IMG/VR virus record: IMGVR_UViG_3300048592_000443
Span: 1 to 64,000 of that record
Origin: a virus
Direction: 5' to 3' (one strand)
DNA length: 64,000 bases
Shown here: positions 15,186-23,638 of the stretch, piece by piece
How the letters are laid out: every line of letters starts with the position of its first letter
Position numbering within the stretch: position 1 is the first letter of the stretch
The notes under the pieces: generated by a model
Told to the model about the DNA's origin: nothing
The model's database searches: none
What the model saw: only the letters and a program-made list of their open reading frames with translations
Made by a program: the position numbers and the translations under genes

Positions 15186-15991
15186 CACAAGTAGACGCAA
15201 TAACTTCCTGGTCAGATCGTTTCTGGGCCAATGTCCAGAAAAGCGATGACGATTGCTGGCTATGGCAAGGTACGATTGATCATTACGGATACGGAACTTT
15301 ATCTATTCGCGGCCACCCGTACAAAGCCCATCGCCTTTCTTATTTACTTGCACATCGCACATTGCCGGGAGATAAGTTCGTGCTGCATAGTTGCGATGTG
15401 CGGCATTGCGTCAATCCCGCGCACTTGGAACTCGGCACGCATAACGATAACTTAGAGCATATGCGTGTCAGGGAGCGGTTTACCAACCAATCGCTATACA
15501 AGCCTATTGCTGAGAGGCTAAGGACAGAGCGGCGCAATCGGCCTAAGCCCTCACGGGAGGAGCGTTTTTGGTCAAAGGTTGACAGGTCTGGTGATTGCTG
15601 GAATTGGATTGGTGGCAAAAACCGTGATGGATACGGATCATTCTACTTTAACGGGCAAACAATTAACTCGTCTCGCGTTGCTTATATTTTGACTAGTGGC
15701 GAGATTGAGCCAGGATTAGTTGTTTGTCACTCGTGCGATAACCGCGCCTGTTGCAATCCTGATCACTTGTTCCTTGGCACTCAGGCTGAGAACATAGCCG
15801 ATATGGAGCGCAAGGGCAGGAGGGGCGCCATAAAAGGCGAAAGCCATCCCAGGGCGAAAATAACAGATGCTCAGGTTTCCGAGATGCGACAACTGTACGC
15901 ATCGGGCGGTTATAGCCTCCGAGAACTGGGCCGAATGTTTGACGTGCATCATTCATATGTTGGCAAACTTGTCAACGGAAAGCATCGCTAG
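15182..15991 (+). CDS. Homing endonuclease with two tandem HNH domains
   Basis: 269 residues. Two copies of the same domain follow each other: residues ~10-95 with CWLWQG, HSCDVRHCVNP, HLELGT, and residues ~125-205 with CWNWIGG, HSCDNRACCNP, HLFLGT. The C-terminus is a helix-turn-helix-like DNA-binding part (QLYASGGYSLRELGRMF). Base composition is visibly more AT-rich than its neighbours, which suggests transfer. Its 5' end resembles the 5' end of the next gene (TGACACA followed by a GAC), as if a target was copied. Such genes spread by cutting alleles that lack them. Confidence 0.88.
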   Translation: MTQVDAITSWSDRFWANVQKSDDDCWLWQGTIDHYGYGTLSIRGHPYKAHRLSYLLAHRTLPGDKFVLHSCDVRHCVNPAHLELGTHNDNLEHMRVRERFTNQSLYKPIAERLRTERRNRPKPSREERFWSKVDRSGDCWNWIGGKNRDGYGSFYFNGQTINSSRVAYILTSGEIEPGLVVCHSCDNRACCNPDHLFLGTQAENIADMERKGRRGAIKGESHPRAKITDAQVSEMRQLYASGGYSLRELGRMFDVHHSYVGKLVNGKHR

Positions 15992-17404
15992 GTGACACAG
16001 ATGGACTACTCTTCGTTCCTTGCCTCAAAGCGGCTCATTCATCAGCCGTCAGGCTTTGAGGTTGCGCTAGACGACATCAGCGCGCAAGGCTTCGACTATC
16101 AGCGCGTCATCGTGCGCTGGGCACTCCGCAAGGGCAAATGCTGCCTGTTTCTCGACACGGGCAACGGCAAGAGCTTTTGCTTTCTGGAGTGGGGCCGGCT
16201 CGTCTACCAGCACACCGGCCGCGACGTACTCATTCTCGCACCCCTCGCCGTCAGTCATCAGATTGCCCGTGAGGGTGAGAAGTTCGGCGTACCTGTGACC
16301 GTCTGCCGCGAGCAGAGCGATTGCCGCCCTGGCCTGAACGTGACCAATTACGAGCGTCTGCACAAGTTTGACGCCTCGCAGTTTGGCGCTGTGGTCTGTG
16401 ATGAGGGCTCAATCCTCAAGAGCCGCGACGGCAAAACGAGGACGCAGATCCTTGATACGTTCGCCGCGACGCCATATAAGCTGGTCGCGACCGCAACGCC
16501 ATCGCCCAATGACCAGATGGAACTAGGCACCTACGCCGAGTTTCTAGGGGTGATGAGTTATACCGAAATGCTCGCCACGTTCTTCACGCACGACGGCGGC
16601 GACACCAGCCAGTGGCGACTGAAGGGCCATGCCGAGAGCGACTTTTACAAGTGGCTGGCCTCGTGGGCTGTGGCGATGCGCTCACCTGCCGATCTCGGCT
16701 TTGATGCCTCTCGGCACGTTCTGCCGCCGAAGGTTCGGCACCAGATTGAGGTTGCCGCCGACGATGACACGGCGCTCAGGCAGGGTACGCTCTTCGCAAT
16801 GGAAGCTCAGGCCCTTATCGAGCGGCGACAGGCACGCAAGGCCAGTTTGCCGGAGCGGGTCAAGGCGGCGGCCGATATCGTCAACGGCCTGCCAGCCGAT
16901 GAGAAGGTCGCGATCTGGTGCAACCTGAACGCCGAGGGTGACGCACTCACAGCGGCGATTGCGGGTGCAAAGCAGGTGAGCGGCAGTGACAGTGCCGAGT
17001 ACAAAGAGCAGACGATCCTGGACTTTGCACACGGCGGGCTCAATCGGATCGTCACTAAACCTGAGATCGCAGGGCACGGGCTCAACCTGCAAGCCTGCCG
17101 CTATACCGTGTTTGTTGGCCTGTCTGACAGCTTCGAGATGCTGTACCAGGCAGAGCGGCGCTTCTGGCGCTTTGGACAGTCCAGAGAAGTCAACATCTGG
17201 ATTATCACAAGCGAGTTGGAAGGCGCAGTTGTCAGGAATATCGAGCGCAAAGAGGCGCAGCATCATGCGCTAATGGACGGACTAGTCGCGCACATGCGCG
17301 CGGCGATGGCTGAGGAACTAGGCAGCACGATACGGCAGACCGAGGCGTATAACCCCAGCAAGGTCATGCGGCTTCCCGCGTGGCTCAAGAGTGAGGCAGC
17401 GTAA
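15992..17404 (+). CDS. SNF2-like SF2 helicase
   Basis: 470 residues from a GTG. A Walker-A-like loop, DTGNGKS, is at 55-61, motif II is CDEGS at 136-140, motif III VATATP near 163, motif V GHGLNLQAC, and motif VI QAERRFWRFGQ. The DEGS in place of DEAH and the layout are typical of phage SNF2-type translocases found next to DNA methyltransferases, as here. It probably remodels protein-DNA complexes or works with the methyltransferase. Confidence 0.83.
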   Translation: MTQMDYSSFLASKRLIHQPSGFEVALDDISAQGFDYQRVIVRWALRKGKCCLFLDTGNGKSFCFLEWGRLVYQHTGRDVLILAPLAVSHQIAREGEKFGVPVTVCREQSDCRPGLNVTNYERLHKFDASQFGAVVCDEGSILKSRDGKTRTQILDTFAATPYKLVATATPSPNDQMELGTYAEFLGVMSYTEMLATFFTHDGGDTSQWRLKGHAESDFYKWLASWAVAMRSPADLGFDASRHVLPPKVRHQIEVAADDDTALRQGTLFAMEAQALIERRQARKASLPERVKAAADIVNGLPADEKVAIWCNLNAEGDALTAAIAGAKQVSGSDSAEYKEQTILDFAHGGLNRIVTKPEIAGHGLNLQACRYTVFVGLSDSFEMLYQAERRFWRFGQSREVNIWIITSELEGAVVRNIERKEAQHHALMDGLVAHMRAAMAEELGSTIRQTEAYNPSKVMRLPAWLKSEAA

Positions 17405-17405
17405 A

Positions 17406-17717
17406 ATGGAATTTCGTAAGGGACAGGACAGGAACGATCCTGGCACCGTGGCAGACGAGTACCGCATTGATGTTACTGATCGGGCGCGTGCCGTATTCGG
17501 TGACATTGCGCAGTCTGCTGAACAGGTCGTTGACAATGCTCACAGCCCCTGCACGCTGTCAGAGGACAGGGCCAGATACCGCGCGCATCGTATTCAGACC
17601 GAGGCCGCCGATCAACTGAATCTGGCGCACGGCGATGTGATTATCACTTTTGTTAATGGCGCCGTGGTTCGTATCAGTTCGTCTGAGTGGGGACACGTCA
17701 TCAGGGAGGCGGCGTAA
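17406..17717 (+). CDS. Small acidic protein between helicase and methyltransferase
   Basis: 103 residues. The central helical part is followed by a beta-rich end (DVIITFVNGAVVRISSSEW). It begins one base after the helicase stop and ends at the methyltransferase start, so the three are one unit. No family was recognised; a specificity or accessory subunit is conceivable. Confidence 0.6.
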   Translation: MEFRKGQDRNDPGTVADEYRIDVTDRARAVFGDIAQSAEQVVDNAHSPCTLSEDRARYRAHRIQTEAADQLNLAHGDVIITFVNGAVVRISSSEWGHVIREAA

Positions 17718-18728
17718 ATGGCAACCAAGGTACTTGACCAGGCCCACGGCGAGATGTTTACCCTGTATCACGGTGATTGTGTTGAGGGCATGCGCGGCGT
17801 GCCTGACAACTCGGTTGACTTTAGCATCTTCTCGCCGCCGTTCGCCTCGCTGTACACCTATTCCAACAGCGAGCGCGACATGGGTAACACCCTGACCCAT
17901 GCCGGCTTCTTTCAGCAGTATCGCTATCTGATTGCCGAGCAGATGCGAACCATGAAGCCCGGCCGGCTGATCTCGGTTCACTGTATGCAGTTGCCTGCGA
18001 CCAAAGAGCGCGACGGCTTCATTGGCCTTCACGACTTCCGAGGCGACATTATCAGGGCATACCAGGACGCCGGCTTTATCTATCACTCTGAGGTTGTGAT
18101 CTGGAAAGATCCCGTGACCGCAATGCAGCGCACCAAGGCGCTAGGGCTGCTGTATAAGCAGCTCAAAAAGGACAGCGCCCGCAGTCGTCAGGGCATTCCT
18201 GACTATCTCGTGACCTTTCAGAAGCCAGGCACCAACCCTGACCCGGTGACGAAAACCCCTGAGGAATTCCCGGTTGAACTGTGGCAGCAGGAAGCCTCGC
18301 CGGTCTGGAACTACGGCGAGAACGATCCGCCGGTTAAGCAGTTTCTCGACTGGATCATGGGCTTCTTTCGTCACCCTGACACCCTGCCAGTATGGCAGCG
18401 CTATCAGGATGCCGTCTGGTACGACATTAACCCCTCTGACACCCTGCAATATCGCAGCGCTCGCGAGCATCAAGACGAGCGGCATATCTGCCCCTTGCAG
18501 CTCGAAGTCATCAGGCGGGCGATCCGGCTCTGGACGAACCCCGGTGACGTGGTTCTCTCGCCCTTTGCCGGCATCGGCTCTGAACTGGTGACAGCACTGG
18601 AGATGGGCCGGCGCGCGGTTGGCTTTGAACTCAAGAAGTCCTACTATGAGCAGGCCCGGCGCAACTGCCAGGCCGCAGAGCAGGCCGCCCATCAGCCAAC
18701 CCTCTTTGGCCTTCTCGACGCCGCCTAG
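17718..18728 (+). CDS. N4/N6-type DNA methyltransferase
   Basis: 336 residues. Catalytic motif IV is SPPF at 39-42 and the SAM-binding motif FAGIGSE comes much later, near 280, so the motif order is that of beta-class amino-methyltransferases. SPP(F/Y) is typical of N4-cytosine enzymes, though N6-adenine cannot be excluded. No restriction enzyme is nearby, so it likely protects phage DNA or marks it. A perfect dispersed palindrome starts at its last base. Confidence 0.87.
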   Translation: MATKVLDQAHGEMFTLYHGDCVEGMRGVPDNSVDFSIFSPPFASLYTYSNSERDMGNTLTHAGFFQQYRYLIAEQMRTMKPGRLISVHCMQLPATKERDGFIGLHDFRGDIIRAYQDAGFIYHSEVVIWKDPVTAMQRTKALGLLYKQLKKDSARSRQGIPDYLVTFQKPGTNPDPVTKTPEEFPVELWQQEASPVWNYGENDPPVKQFLDWIMGFFRHPDTLPVWQRYQDAVWYDINPSDTLQYRSAREHQDERHICPLQLEVIRRAIRLWTNPGDVVLSPFAGIGSELVTALEMGRRAVGFELKKSYYEQARRNCQAAEQAAHQPTLFGLLDAA

Positions 18729-18743
18729 TGCGACAGGTCGCAC
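18728..18743. repeat. Dispersed palindrome GTGCGAC-AG-GTCGCAC
   Basis: A perfect copy beginning at the G of the methyltransferase TAG stop and 18 bases before the next ATG. No -10 motif is attached here. Confidence 0.75.
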
Positions 18744-18761
18744 ACAGAAAGGAACTGACCC

Positions 18762-19100
18762 ATGGCAAAGAAGAGTGACGACAAGGCGCCCGGCTATGAC
18801 GCGACCGGCTACACGGGCGTGGCGGGCTATCTCTGGTCAACCTTCAAGCGGGGAACTGAGGCGCAGTATCGGGAGATCGGCCCGCGTATCGAGGGCCGCG
18901 ACGTGGTGTACACCTTCCTGACGATCCTGAAGAGTGACGAGGCCGTGAAGACGGCCGAGGTCCAGACGGCGATTGCCAAGCTCCTGAACAAGCCTGCCAA
19001 GATGATCACGGTCGTGATGACCCACGAGCCGGCGCCCGATGCGCCGCCGCCCCTTGCCGGCGTTGACGCGCCGGCCGTGAAAGAGGTTGTCAATGCTTGA
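18762..19100 (+). CDS. Protein of unknown function
   Basis: 112 residues. The start is Lys/Asp-rich, the middle is helical, and the C-terminal linker is Pro/Ala-rich. AAAGGAA lies upstream. Possibly a small DNA-metabolism accessory protein; no motif supports it. Confidence 0.6.
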   Translation: MAKKSDDKAPGYDATGYTGVAGYLWSTFKRGTEAQYREIGPRIEGRDVVYTFLTILKSDEAVKTAEVQTAIAKLLNKPAKMITVVMTHEPAPDAPPPLAGVDAPAVKEVVNA

Positions 19101-19485
19101 CGAGTTAGAGCGGGCGATTGCCAGCGTTGACCGGCTCGATTGGCGTATCGCACAGGAGCCTGATGGCGAGTGGGTTGCGTGGTTTCACCCTGACTGGCAG
19201 TCAGACCCCGTGCGCGTCGTCCTAGCAGACGAAGAGCCAAGCAAGAACGAGGTTGCCGCTATCGCGGCGCTGCAACTGATGCTGGCGCACGCGCCTAGAT
19301 TGGTTGAGATGGCTGGCGCAGTGCGGAACTATCGCGCTATGTGGAAGTTGGCCGATGACGCGCTGACACAGGGCAGCGACCCGCAGACAACTGATCGCCT
19401 GCTAGGCGAGGAAAACACCGCGCGCGAGCATCTGTTTACGTTGCTCCGACAGCTCGAAGAGGCAGGCGGCACGCGAGAAGGCTAA
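19093..19485 (+). CDS. Acidic helical protein of unknown function
   Basis: 130 residues from the ATG at 19093, which has AAAGAGG 5 bases upstream; a TTG two codons earlier is less likely. Several long helices, two Trp-rich segments near 19-37 and a Gly-rich end. No family was recognised. Confidence 0.6.
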   Translation: MLDELERAIASVDRLDWRIAQEPDGEWVAWFHPDWQSDPVRVVLADEEPSKNEVAAIAALQLMLAHAPRLVEMAGAVRNYRAMWKLADDALTQGSDPQTTDRLLGEENTAREHLFTLLRQLEEAGGTREG

Positions 19486-19489
19486 CGCC

Positions 19490-19711
19490 ATGCTGCGCCG
19501 AGAGGTCATTACGCGCGCCCGTGACCCGGCCCGGCATCGGGCGCGCACATGCCGAGGAAAGAAGCGCTATCGCCGCCGTTGGCTGGCCGAAGTTGACGCC
19601 AAGAAGGTGAGTGGCCTCACAGGCGGCATGATCGTCGCCTACGCCTGCCGGTATTGCTGGGGCTGGCACATCGGGCATTTAGTGAGGAGCAATCCATATG
19701 AACGCGACTGA
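19490..19711 (+). CDS. Small zinc-ribbon-like basic protein
   Basis: 73 residues with RTCRGKKRYRRRWLAEVDAK and then YACRYCWGWHIGH. The CRYC pair plus the upstream Cys and two His could bind zinc. Such short proteins are common in phage DNA-metabolism operons, without known function. It overlaps the MazG gene start by 14 bases. Confidence 0.68.
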   Translation: MLRREVITRARDPARHRARTCRGKKRYRRRWLAEVDAKKVSGLTGGMIVAYACRYCWGWHIGHLVRSNPYERD

Positions 19712-20048
19712 GTACCAGCGGCTCGCCGCTCGCACGCTGATTGACCGGCCTGATTTCGAGATCACAGACAAGCAGATCATGATCGTCTGGTGTGCGGTTG
19801 GCCTTGCCGGCGAGACAGGCGAAGTAATGGAGCATGTCAAGAAAGGCATCTTTCATCAGCACGGCCTTGACCCTGAGAAGATGCGCAAAGAGTTGGGCGA
19901 TGTGCTGTGGTACGTCGCCGGCCTCTGTTCGACACTCGGACTGGACATGGGCGAGGTGATGACCGAGAACGTCGAGAAGTTGCGCCGCCGCTACCCGAAC
20001 GGCTATTCGTCGGCTGATAGTATCCGCCGTGTGGACACAGAGGCGTAG
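19698..20048 (+). CDS. MazG-like nucleotide pyrophosphohydrolase
   Basis: 116 residues. The all-alpha NTP-PPase metal motif is visible as GLAGETGEVMEHVKKG (ExxE) and ELGDVLWYVAGLC (ExxD). These enzymes hydrolyse NTPs or modified nucleotides to monophosphates. In phages they are thought to adjust nucleotide pools or alarmone levels during infection. Confidence 0.88.
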   Translation: MNATEYQRLAARTLIDRPDFEITDKQIMIVWCAVGLAGETGEVMEHVKKGIFHQHGLDPEKMRKELGDVLWYVAGLCSTLGLDMGEVMTENVEKLRRRYPNGYSSADSIRRVDTEA

Positions 20049-20050
20049 CG

Positions 20051-20917
20051 ATGCGCAAGACTGGACAGCGCCACAATGCGCAAGAGGTGAGCAAGGCGGC
20101 CGAACGGGCCCGCACATGGTTACGCGAGAACGGCGCCAGTCGCCGCTGGCATCGCGGCTCAACTGACAGAGAGGCGATTGACCAGTTCTTGATCCTCTCG
20201 CACGGTGAGTTGCCCCTGAATGACCAGGCCGCTTACATCGGCCTGTCGGCGCACGGGATTAAGGCGCGGCGGCGCCGGTTGTACCGGGAAGGGCGCATCG
20301 TCGAGACAGAGCGCGCCAACTGCCCGACTTTGGAAGAGACAGACCGCGAAGAGATCCGGCGCCTATACGCCAATGGCTACAGTCAGCGGGCGATTGCCGC
20401 GATGCGCCAGATTGGCCCCGAGCGCGTGCGCCGACTGGTTAAGGGCGTGCGTCGCGCGCCAGCCCTACTGATGACCGACATCGAACGCATTTTCGGAGTG
20501 AGCGATACCACGGCGGGCGATTGGGTCAGGCGCGGTTGGCTGCCAGAAGAGCGCACCAATCCAGAGAACAGCCGGTCACACTATCGCTTCACGCGGGCAG
20601 ACCTGTTCGAGTTTGCCGCCAATCGCCACACCTGGCCGGCGTGGCAACCCGCACAGGTGAACGATCCTGAACTGCGCGCCTTTGCCGAGTTGCAGCGCCA
20701 GTCTGCCGGCGCCCGCTGGTGGAGTGTGAAGGAACTCGCGCTCTACTGGGGCGTGACCCGCGATACGATGCACAGTTACATCAGTTGGGGTTATCTCTCA
20801 GATGCGGGCGAGCGGCGCACAACCTACGGCCGGGCCTGCTACTACTGGTTTCGAGAGCCGCCACCGATTACCCATCAGCGCCCCGCAAAACGACGGCGCG
20901 CAATCGCCGCAGACTAA
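20051..20917 (+). CDS. DNA-binding protein with several helix-turn-helix units
   Basis: 288 residues, highly basic. At least three HTH-like units can be seen: LNDQAAYIGLSAHGIKARRRRL, ANGYSQRAIAAMRQIGPERV, and a MerR-like IERIFGVSDTTAGDWVRRGW. A fourth, WSVKELALYWGVTRDTMHSY, lies near the C-terminus. It could act as a transcription factor for later genes or as a replication-origin binder. It begins just after the MazG stop. Confidence 0.7.
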   Translation: MRKTGQRHNAQEVSKAAERARTWLRENGASRRWHRGSTDREAIDQFLILSHGELPLNDQAAYIGLSAHGIKARRRRLYREGRIVETERANCPTLEETDREEIRRLYANGYSQRAIAAMRQIGPERVRRLVKGVRRAPALLMTDIERIFGVSDTTAGDWVRRGWLPEERTNPENSRSHYRFTRADLFEFAANRHTWPAWQPAQVNDPELRAFAELQRQSAGARWWSVKELALYWGVTRDTMHSYISWGYLSDAGERRTTYGRACYYWFREPPPITHQRPAKRRRAIAAD

Positions 20918-20922
20918 CTGCT

Positions 20923-21150
20923 ATGACACGTCGCCCTGTCACCCTGTATGACCCTGACGGCGCAGAGATCGGCAAGCCGCTTGCCGAAGCGCTCGAAATC
21001 CTCGGATGCTCGCGCGCCCTGGTATACAAAATCTCAGAGCCCGTCGAGGGCGGGCGTAAGTTGACCCGATGGCCGAAGCGCTACGGGCAGCGCGGGCCAG
21101 ACAAGCGCAAACGCAAACAGCGGTATGACACATGGGAGCCAACGCTATGA
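20923..21150 (+). CDS. Small basic DNA-binding-like protein
   Basis: 75 residues: a beta-rich start, then an HTH-like PLAEALEILGCSRALVYKIS and a very basic tail (RGPDKRKRKQR). It lies directly after the multi-HTH protein and may share its role. It overlaps the DUF1064 gene by ATGA. Confidence 0.62.
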   Translation: MTRRPVTLYDPDGAEIGKPLAEALEILGCSRALVYKISEPVEGGRKLTRWPKRYGQRGPDKRKRKQRYDTWEPTL

Positions 21151-21569
21151 CCCGCGTCTCTTCCCTTGCCGATCTGCCGCTTTCAGACGATGTGCGCCGA
21201 CTCAACCCTGATGCGGTCGCGCCTGAGCAGCCGAGCAAGGCGAGCAAGTACGGCAACGTGAGAACACAGATCGATGGGATCTGGTTTGATAGCAAAGCAG
21301 AGGCAAACAGGTATGCAGAACTGCGGCTCTTGCAGCGTGAAGGGTTGATCGCCATGCTCTGCCCCTCGCCTGAACAGCCCAAAAAGCAGCGCTTTAAGTT
21401 GACTGCCGGCCTGACCTTCACACCTGACTTTACGTACTTCGAGCAAGGCAAGCAGGTTGCCGAAGATGTGAAGGGCGGCAAGGCGACGATGACCCAGGCC
21501 GCGACAATGCGGGTGAAGCTCTTTCGTGAGTGCTATCCGCAGATCGAACTGAGGATTGTTGAAAGGTAA
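21147..21569 (+). CDS. DUF1064-type PD-(D/E)XK nuclease
   Basis: 140 residues. The family pattern is clear: KYGNVRTQIDGIWFDSKAEA, then TFTPDFTYFE and EDVKGGKA, with the catalytic Asp and Glu/Lys of a PD-(D/E)XK fold. Such small phage nucleases may resolve branched DNA. The start overlaps the previous stop (ATGA). Confidence 0.82.
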   Translation: MTRVSSLADLPLSDDVRRLNPDAVAPEQPSKASKYGNVRTQIDGIWFDSKAEANRYAELRLLQREGLIAMLCPSPEQPKKQRFKLTAGLTFTPDFTYFEQGKQVAEDVKGGKATMTQAATMRVKLFRECYPQIELRIVER

Positions 21570-21575
21570 ACCCTC

Positions 21576-21791
21576 GTGAACTTCATCGCCTGGTACGACG
21601 ACGACAGAAAGCGTACTCTTGCTCAGAAGATAGCCGACGCCTGCGAGGCATTCCAGTCCCGCATGGGCATTGCGGCAACCGTCGCCCTGATTAGCCTGGA
21701 CGATGGTCCTGCGCCCGCTGATGCGCTCGTGCGGATTGAGTCGCGCAGCACGATCCGGCGCAATACCGTATGGGCAGGCCGCGATGAGTGA
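21576..21791 (+). CDS. Small protein of unknown function
   Basis: 71 residues from a GTG 6 bases after the nuclease. An N-terminal helix (LAQKIADACEAFQSRM) and beta-strands follow. It overlaps the HD phosphohydrolase start. No family was recognised. Confidence 0.55.
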   Translation: MNFIAWYDDDRKRTLAQKIADACEAFQSRMGIAATVALISLDDGPAPADALVRIESRSTIRRNTVWAGRDE

Positions 21792-22362
21792 CAAAGCGCA
21801 GTATGCCGCCATCGGCGCCTACCTTGGTGTGCAGAATGGCGACGACTGGATACAGACCGCATCAGGCAAGGCGTTCTATCCGCTGCGCCCCCGGCCTGAT
21901 GACATCTGCCTGACTGACATTGCGCATGCCCTCGGCAACCTGTGCCGATACGGCGGCCAATGCCGCGCGTTCTACTCGGTTGCTGAGCACTCGGTATTGC
22001 TCTCGTACGCCGTGCCGCCTGAACTTGCCCAATGGGCACTGATGCACGATGCGTCTGAGGCCTATCTGATTGACATTCCGAAGCCGCTCAAGCCATTTCT
22101 GCCGCAGTATCTTGATGCAGAGCGGCGCCTGATGGAACTGATCGCGGCGCGCTACGGGCTTGAATGGCCTGAGCCTGAGACGCTTCACGAGTACGACACA
22201 CGCATTCTGCACAATGAACAGGCCGCGCTACACCCTCACCCGCCGCGACCTTGGAACATTCCAGGGCAACCGCTCGCAGGGATTACGATTACGGGCTGGC
22301 CGCCGCTGATGGCACGCACTCGCTTTCTGGGCCGCTGTCAGGAGTTAGGCATCAATGACTGA
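21784..22362 (+). CDS. HD-domain phosphohydrolase (YfbR-like nucleotidase)
   Basis: 192 residues. The HD signature reads FYSVAEHSVLLSYAV, then LMHDASEAYLIDIP, which places the metal-binding His, HD pair and distal Asp (ILHNEQAA region) as in 5'-deoxynucleotidases of the YfbR type. It likely dephosphorylates dNMPs and would fit with MazG in nucleotide-pool control. Confidence 0.83.
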   Translation: MSDKAQYAAIGAYLGVQNGDDWIQTASGKAFYPLRPRPDDICLTDIAHALGNLCRYGGQCRAFYSVAEHSVLLSYAVPPELAQWALMHDASEAYLIDIPKPLKPFLPQYLDAERRLMELIAARYGLEWPEPETLHEYDTRILHNEQAALHPHPPRPWNIPGQPLAGITITGWPPLMARTRFLGRCQELGIND

Positions 22363-22780
22363 CACCAGCGTTATCACCAATGAGCAGGGGACGCTCATCG
22401 CCGTTGTGATCAATAACACCCGCTTTAGCCCGGAGGCAATCACCATGGCCTGTGCGCAACTGGAAGAGAGCCGGCGCAACGCCGAGTTGTGGAAAGAAGC
22501 CGCAGCCGAAGCGCTGAACGGTCAAGATATACTGCGGCGCAAGTTGCACGAGGCGCGTGAGACGGCCGAACAGTACGCGGCACGCATTGCCGATGCCGAG
22601 CAGGCCATGGCCCTGATGGTTGACGATATGATGAAACGCGGCGAGACGGCAGAGGCTATCGGCCGGGTGATGCGCTACGCCCGCGAGTATGTTGCACTCA
22701 GGACCGATACGGCATTCGAGGGGCTGGTTCGCTCCCTTGCCGAGTATGACGAATTGAGGAAGCACGATGACAAACGATAA
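22355..22780 (+). CDS. Coiled-coil protein of unknown function
   Basis: 141 residues. A short beta-rich start leads into long helices (EESRRNAELWKEAAAEAL, HEARETAEQYAARIADAEQA) that could form a coiled coil. It overlaps both neighbours by a few bases. Confidence 0.6.
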   Translation: MTDTSVITNEQGTLIAVVINNTRFSPEAITMACAQLEESRRNAELWKEAAAEALNGQDILRRKLHEARETAEQYAARIADAEQAMALMVDDMMKRGETAEAIGRVMRYAREYVALRTDTAFEGLVRSLAEYDELRKHDDKR

Positions 22781-23069
22781 GCCTGTTTTCGGCGATCTTG
22801 TGACCGTGTATGCTGTTTTAAAACGGCGTCGGCGCCATCTTGAAAGAGGCCAGGGCGAAAGAAAATACTGGCAACCCTGGCCTATTAACAAGCGAACCGG
22901 ACTATACATCGGCTATCGCACTCTGTACGACGGTCGTGTAGATTGGATCGATAGCGAGGCGGGAACAGTGTTTTACCCTGAAAGTCATTTTCAGGCAGCG
23001 CTGGTTGTGTTCTCGGAGCGTGAGCGCCCTGCGCTTGTGCCGTTTGATAAGTTGAGGGTGATGCCATGA
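22767..23069 (+). CDS. Basic protein of unknown function
   Basis: 100 residues, beta-rich and rich in Tyr, Trp and Arg (KRRRRHLERGQGERKYW). It might bind nucleic acid. Overlaps at both ends show it belongs to the same operon. Confidence 0.58.
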   Translation: MTNDKPVFGDLVTVYAVLKRRRRHLERGQGERKYWQPWPINKRTGLYIGYRTLYDGRVDWIDSEAGTVFYPESHFQAALVVFSERERPALVPFDKLRVMP

Positions 23070-23281
23070 TGATCTGTTACACGCCTTATCTTACTGACTT
23101 GCCCGGCATTGCCACTGAGTACGCCGAGTGGGCCACGCTCAACCCCGAGCAGGCGCGGGCCGCGCTCTGGCACTGTTACAATTCGGAGCTTCGCGGCGTG
23201 GCCTGGCGCTACTACTACCCGCCTCAGCCGTCGGATGTGGCGCACCGCATTAGGAGAGCGCGCGATGGCCGGCAAGCGTAA
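23066..23281 (+). CDS. Small protein of unknown function
   Basis: 71 residues with aromatic clusters (WHCYNSELRGVAWRYYYPPQ) and a basic C-terminus. It begins in the preceding stop. No family was recognised. Confidence 0.55.
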   Translation: MMICYTPYLTDLPGIATEYAEWATLNPEQARAALWHCYNSELRGVAWRYYYPPQPSDVAHRIRRARDGRQA

Positions 23282-23447
23282 GCCGTCGCGTGCGACCGCT
23301 CGCACGGATAGAACGCCTGCGCCGCCTGTGGACTGGAAGGGCAGGCCGCCGATGATTTGCACCCTCGGCAGTGACTTGGAAGAGAGCCGGCGCCTGCAAG
23401 AGCGGCTAGAGCAACTGAGACAGCGCACTAGACAGGGGATGGTATGA
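23265..23447 (+). CDS. Short basic protein
   Basis: 60 residues from an ATG preceded by TAGGAGA. The start is highly basic (AGKRKPSRATARTDR) and the end is helical (DLEESRRLQERLEQLRQRTR). It overlaps genes on both sides. Part of its 5' region contains GTGCGA-CCGC-TCGCAC, a variant of the dispersed palindrome. Confidence 0.55.
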   Translation: MAGKRKPSRATARTDRTPAPPVDWKGRPPMICTLGSDLEESRRLQERLEQLRQRTRQGMV

Positions 23448-23638
23448 TGACCGTAACGGATCAGGCGCCGCAGCGGTTACAGGTCACAATCGAAGAAGCT
23501 GCCCGTATGCTGTCTTACGATGTGTCAACGGTTCGGCGCAAGATTGCCAGGGGCGAGATTAAAGCTACGGGACACGGGCGCGGGCGCCGTGTGCCTGTTG
23601 CCAGCTTGCAAGAGTATATCGAGCGCGAACAGGAGTAG
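23444..23638 (+). CDS. Excisionase-like winged-helix protein
   Basis: 64 residues. VTIEEAARMLSYDVSTVRRK and IARGEIKATGHGRGRRVPVA form the MerR-like winged helix of excisionase-family (Xis/AlpA) proteins. It directly precedes the integrase stub, the order expected for an xis-int pair. With the integrase broken, it may persist as a regulator. Confidence 0.8.
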   Translation: MMTVTDQAPQRLQVTIEEAARMLSYDVSTVRRKIARGEIKATGHGRGRRVPVASLQEYIEREQE

